Below, one piece after another: positions 5,365 through 8,362 of a stretch of DNA of 8,362 nt. Position numbers and translations under genes: made by a program. The number at the start of each line of letters is the position of its first letter. The stretch's first letter is position 1. Source of the stretch: Candidatus Cloacimonadota bacterium (GTDB taxonomy: Bacteria; Cloacimonadota; Cloacimonadia; Cloacimonadales; TCS61); contig JAIORR010000156.1 of assembly GCA_021108055.1 (NCBI GenBank), positions 1 to 8,362 of the forward strand. Direction: 5' to 3'. The notes beneath the pieces are model-generated. The model saw nothing but the letters and a program-made list of their open reading frames with translations, was not told the origin of the DNA and did not search any database.

Positions 5365-7407
5365 ATGAAAAAAAAAGTATTGATCCTCATCCTGATAATT
5401 TTTTCTCAAATGCTGTTATTTGGCTTTGGAAAGAACAAGATACAGCCGGAAAAAATCGATTGGGCACAGATAGAAACGCTGCACTTCAATATCTATTTTC
5501 AAAAAGGTGATAATGAATTCGCCAAGATCGCTGCACTGATAGCGGAAGAAGCTTATTATCATTTAAAAGAGGATTTGAAAACTCCTGTAAAAAATCGGAT
5601 CCCGGTTATATTTTATAGATCACATCAGGATTTTGAAACAACGAACATCATATTTCCACTTTTGAACGAAGCTGTAGGCGGATTCACAGAAACTGCTCGA
5701 AATAGAATTGCCGTTCCATTTGATGGAAGTTACCAGAAGATGGAAGAGATATTTGTTCACGAACTTACTCATGCCTATATTAATGATCTGAATGCAACCC
5801 GGAACAGGCTTATGAGCCTTATTGGACTTCCTTTCTGGTTCCAGGAAGGTTTCCCTGAATTTGAATCTGTTGGCGGCGAAGATGTTTATAATAATATGTT
5901 CGTTATCGATCTTCTGAACAACGAGCAAATCGGCGACTTGAATATGATCGGTGGATTTTTTGCTTATAGATTGGGAGAATCTTTCCTTGTATTTGTGGAA
6001 GAAGAATATGGGCGGGAAACAGTAATTGAATTATTCTATGCTTTGCGGTATAATAATTCCACGGATGTTGCCTGCAAAAAAGTTTTTGGAATGGAATTCA
6101 GTGATATTCAACTTCGCTGGAAGAATTATCTTAAAAGAAAATACTATCCGCATTATGATGATTTTAATATCCTGTATGAAGTTTGTAATCGTAAAACAAA
6201 TCATAAAGATGACGGTTCTTTTATTAATTTTGCTCCCAGGTTTTCTCCCGATGGGAATGATTTTGTCTATTTTTCTAATAAAAATATCAGAACAGATATC
6301 TGGAAAGGGTCAACCCTGAAATTATATAAGAATAAAAGAATTTTGAAAGGTGAGAGTTCTGGAAAATTTGAAGAATTCCATTTCCAGAGAAATAATCTGA
6401 GTTGGTTTCCGGATGGTCTGCGATATGCTCTTGTATCCAAGACTTCATTTGGAGATAAAATTTATGTGATCAACTTTGAAACAGGAGATATCATTTATAC
6501 ATTTTCATTTCCCGGGTTCGACGCAATTTACGAGATCGATGTTTCACACGATGGAAAAAGAATAGTATTTGCGGCTCAGAAAGATATGAAGAATGATATT
6601 TATATCTATAAGATCGAGACGGAAGAAATTATTCAGATAACGGATGATCACTATTACGATAGTCAACCTCGTTGGTCTCCGGATGATAAAAAGATGGTTT
6701 TTACATCTAAACGAACTATTAACGAAGATGAGAAAAGAGATCAGGTTTTCAGTAAACTGACCGCTGATATTTACTATTATGATCTTGAAGAAGATGAATT
6801 TTACAACGTTACAAATGATAAACAAAATAACGAATTTCCATTCTGGAATAGTGATGGAAGCAAGGTTTTGTTTGTTTCCGAACAAGAGATCACAACCAAC
6901 TTCCAGGTAATAGATCTGCAAACAGGAAAGAGAGCACAGGTTACAAACGTTCACGGTGGTGTTTTCGCCGGTGATATTAATGATGATGATCTGATATTTT
7001 CCGGCTTCTGTGACGGCGGCTGGGATATTTATGTTAAATCAAATCCGCTGGATAGCCTTGAATACACAGAATATAAAATTCCCGAAAGATTTGAATTCAA
7101 AGATGATTTCTATGAAAGATTTGATCTGGATCGTTACAAAATATTTGGTAAACTCGAAAGAAAATTTAAAAAGGTATTACCGGAATATCCCGATAATGTC
7201 ACTATGATCGATATCGGGAAGTACACAAAAACAGATAGTATGAACCAGAAATACAATGCAGAACTGGATAGTAAACCGGTAGAGATCAATGAACCTCTCA
7301 TCAAACCATATCGTCCGAAATTTGCACTGGATTATCTCTGGGGCGGAGCGGCATATTCTCCTTCCAGTGGTACTTATGCGCAAGTGCGATGGGAAATCAT
7401 GCGATAG
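5365..7407 (+). CDS. Exported zinc peptidase + TolB-like propeller, N-terminal two-thirds of an interrupted Omp85-like fusion
   Basis: Residues 1-20 (MKKKVLILILIIFSQMLLFG) form a signal peptide without a lipobox Cys. Residues about 35-260 resemble gluzincin (peptidase MA-like) metallopeptidases: HELTH at 132-136 supplies two zinc ligands and the catalytic Glu133, and Glu161 in PFWFQEGFPEF is the likely third ligand. Residues about 285-560 contain at least five TolB/PD40-like blades: APRFSPDGNDFVYFSN, LSWFPDGLRYALVS, DVSHDGKRIVFAA, PRWSPDDKKMVFTSKR and FPFWNSDGSKVLFVS. Residues 570-670 are a linker entering a barrel (PYRPKFALDY). At residue 674 the frame goes astray and stops after RWEIMR; the barrel continues in another frame from 7386. 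The whole protein would be about 1000 residues. The domain calls are strong; the cellular job is unknown. It lies 53 bases after the mlaD-like gene and probably shares its transcript. Confidence 0.85.
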   Translation: MKKKVLILILIIFSQMLLFGFGKNKIQPEKIDWAQIETLHFNIYFQKGDNEFAKIAALIAEEAYYHLKEDLKTPVKNRIPVIFYRSHQDFETTNIIFPLLNEAVGGFTETARNRIAVPFDGSYQKMEEIFVHELTHAYINDLNATRNRLMSLIGLPFWFQEGFPEFESVGGEDVYNNMFVIDLLNNEQIGDLNMIGGFFAYRLGESFLVFVEEEYGRETVIELFYALRYNNSTDVACKKVFGMEFSDIQLRWKNYLKRKYYPHYDDFNILYEVCNRKTNHKDDGSFINFAPRFSPDGNDFVYFSNKNIRTDIWKGSTLKLYKNKRILKGESSGKFEEFHFQRNNLSWFPDGLRYALVSKTSFGDKIYVINFETGDIIYTFSFPGFDAIYEIDVSHDGKRIVFAAQKDMKNDIYIYKIETEEIIQITDDHYYDSQPRWSPDDKKMVFTSKRTINEDEKRDQVFSKLTADIYYYDLEEDEFYNVTNDKQNNEFPFWNSDGSKVLFVSEQEITTNFQVIDLQTGKRAQVTNVHGGVFAGDINDDDLIFSGFCDGGWDIYVKSNPLDSLEYTEYKIPERFEFKDDFYERFDLDRYKIFGKLERKFKKVLPEYPDNVTMIDIGKYTKTDSMNQKYNAELDSKPVEINEPLIKPYRPKFALDYLWGGAAYSPSSGTYAQVRWEIMR

Positions 7408-8362
7408 GAATTAATCTTGGGGTCGCAGGTTCGCTCGATGCTTCCGATATTGTTCTGAATTACACTTACCTTGCACGCAGGATAGATTATGGGATTGGCG
7501 GGTTCTACGTTAACGATGAATGGATATACGAGATTATCTATAGCGATGAATCTCCATCTGATTTGTTTAGAGAAAGGGAGTGTGAATACGGGATATATGG
7601 AATATTACGTTATCCTTTTAATAAATTCTGGCGGATCGATTTTGAAAATATGTTTTCCAAAAATATTATCAAACGAGACTGGTGGGATGATATCGCCGGA
7701 GAGTGGCTGGAAGAATATCTTGATCCGGATTTTATGGAATCGGAAAACCTGGAAGTAGAAGAAAGTGAATATATCTATGCTCCGCAGATCACTTTTGTGC
7801 ATGATAATGCCATCTATGGAAGTGTGGGTCCGATTTCCGGCTGGAAGGGTGCACTTCTTTTCAACAGAAGTTTTTCTACAATGAACAGTTATTCTGTGTT
7901 CTATTCCGACATCCGTAATTATACATTCTTTGCAAAGAGATATGCGCTGGCTTTACGTCTTTGTGGCGGAGTTATCATAGGCGATACGAACCAGCGATTT
8001 GTAATGGATTTTTATAATGGAGTTCGAGGTTACAACCACGAGATCGAAGGAAAGAAGAAACTAATTTCCAGTGTAGAATTCAGATTTCCTTTTATAGATA
8101 ATTTAAAATTATCGTTTCCGCTTCCGCTTTATTTTAATCAACTTCGGGGAAGTGCATTTATAGATTTTGGAAGTGTCTGGGAAAATCATGAAGACCTCAG
8201 ACTCTATAAAAATGACAGATTGAATGATCTTAAACTTGGTTTTGGGTTTGGTCCCAGATTGAATATGGGCTATTTTGTTCTTAAGTTCGATATTGCCTGG
8301 CATACTGATCTATACGATTTCAGCAAACCATCTTACTATATCAGTTTGTCTCCGGATTTTTA
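7386..8362 (+). pseudogene. Omp85/BamA-like outer-membrane barrel, C-terminal part of the fusion in shifted frame
   Basis: This frame is open for 325 codons from 7386 (AMGNHAIGINLGVAGS) to the window end, with ATG at 7389 as its first start codon but no ribosome binding site. Alternating hydrophobic and polar residues, many aromatics and short turns indicate beta-strands. Two Omp85 hallmarks are visible: GVRGY (8019-8033), the conserved (V)RGF/Y loop motif, and AFIDFGSVW (8154-8180), like the late-strand F.D.G.VW motif of BamA/TamA. The last codons give YYISLSPDF, ending in the Phe that BAM recognises. The two bases left (TA) probably begin the stop codon. It continues the 5365 gene after restoring one base near 7385 (GTG-CG to GTG-GCG). 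It could be a pseudogene or a sequence error; a separate gene is unlikely. Confidence 0.8.

Noticed and set aside
6544..6954. 136-codon minus-strand frame rich in I/F/V inside the propeller region
   Set aside because: It is antisense to clear PD40-like blades; the hydrophobic look comes from reverse-reading GAT/AAA/GAA codons.
7489..7758. 89-codon + strand frame after the frame break
   Set aside because: It overlaps the barrel-coding frame, which is open for 325 codons and shows Omp85 motifs; this one shows none.

Overview
The window is AT-rich, and every gene I can support lies on the + strand. It reads as chromosomal sequence from a diderm (outer-membrane-bearing) bacterium. The signs are an MCE/Mla-type lipid transport pair, an Omp85-like beta-barrel protein with a signal peptide, a full-length bacterial AspRS with its GAD insertion, and a MtaB-type methylthiotransferase. 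The codon bias, the protease-propeller-barrel protein and the GxxExxY gene inside dispersed repeats suggest an FCB-group lineage, possibly Candidatus Cloacimonadota. That placement is an impression from protein style and was not tested.

Layout. Bases 1-114 hold the possible tail of an upstream gene, a small perfect hairpin and a possible promoter. aspS (115-1920) follows, with a good ribosome binding site. Its stop overlaps the ATG of a GxxExxY-family (PDDEXK_3) gene. That gene is broken near position 2217, and its C-terminal remainder continues in another frame to 2307. A 25-base repeat lies at the end of aspS, and two copies in the opposite orientation follow the GxxExxY gene (2315-2339 and 2355-2379). 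The GxxExxY gene is therefore bracketed by imperfect inverted repeats, like a small dispersed cassette dropped between two housekeeping genes. The left repeat encodes the last residues of AspRS and the right-most repeat supplies the GTG start of mtaB.

mtaB (2375-3670) is followed after one base by an MlaF-like ABC ATPase (3672-4388, GTG start) and an MlaD-like MCE protein (4412-5311). After 53 bases comes a roughly 1000-residue exported protein. It combines a gluzincin zinc peptidase domain (HELTH...E), a TolB/PD40-like beta-propeller and an Omp85/BamA-like barrel. Its frame is interrupted by an apparent one-base loss at about 7385. The barrel half continues in the next frame to the window end, where it ends ...SLSPDF with a probable stop starting on the last two bases.

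How the genes fit together. aspS and mtaB are translation genes: tRNA charging, and ms2t6A37 modification of tRNA. The mlaF and mlaD homologues would form the ATPase and substrate-binding parts of an inner-membrane lipid transporter, but the permease MlaE is not in the window. The protease-propeller-barrel protein directly downstream is an attractive candidate for an outer-membrane partner or assembly factor. The window contains two separate frame lesions (about 2217 and 7385), so sequencing or assembly error has to be weighed against real gene decay.
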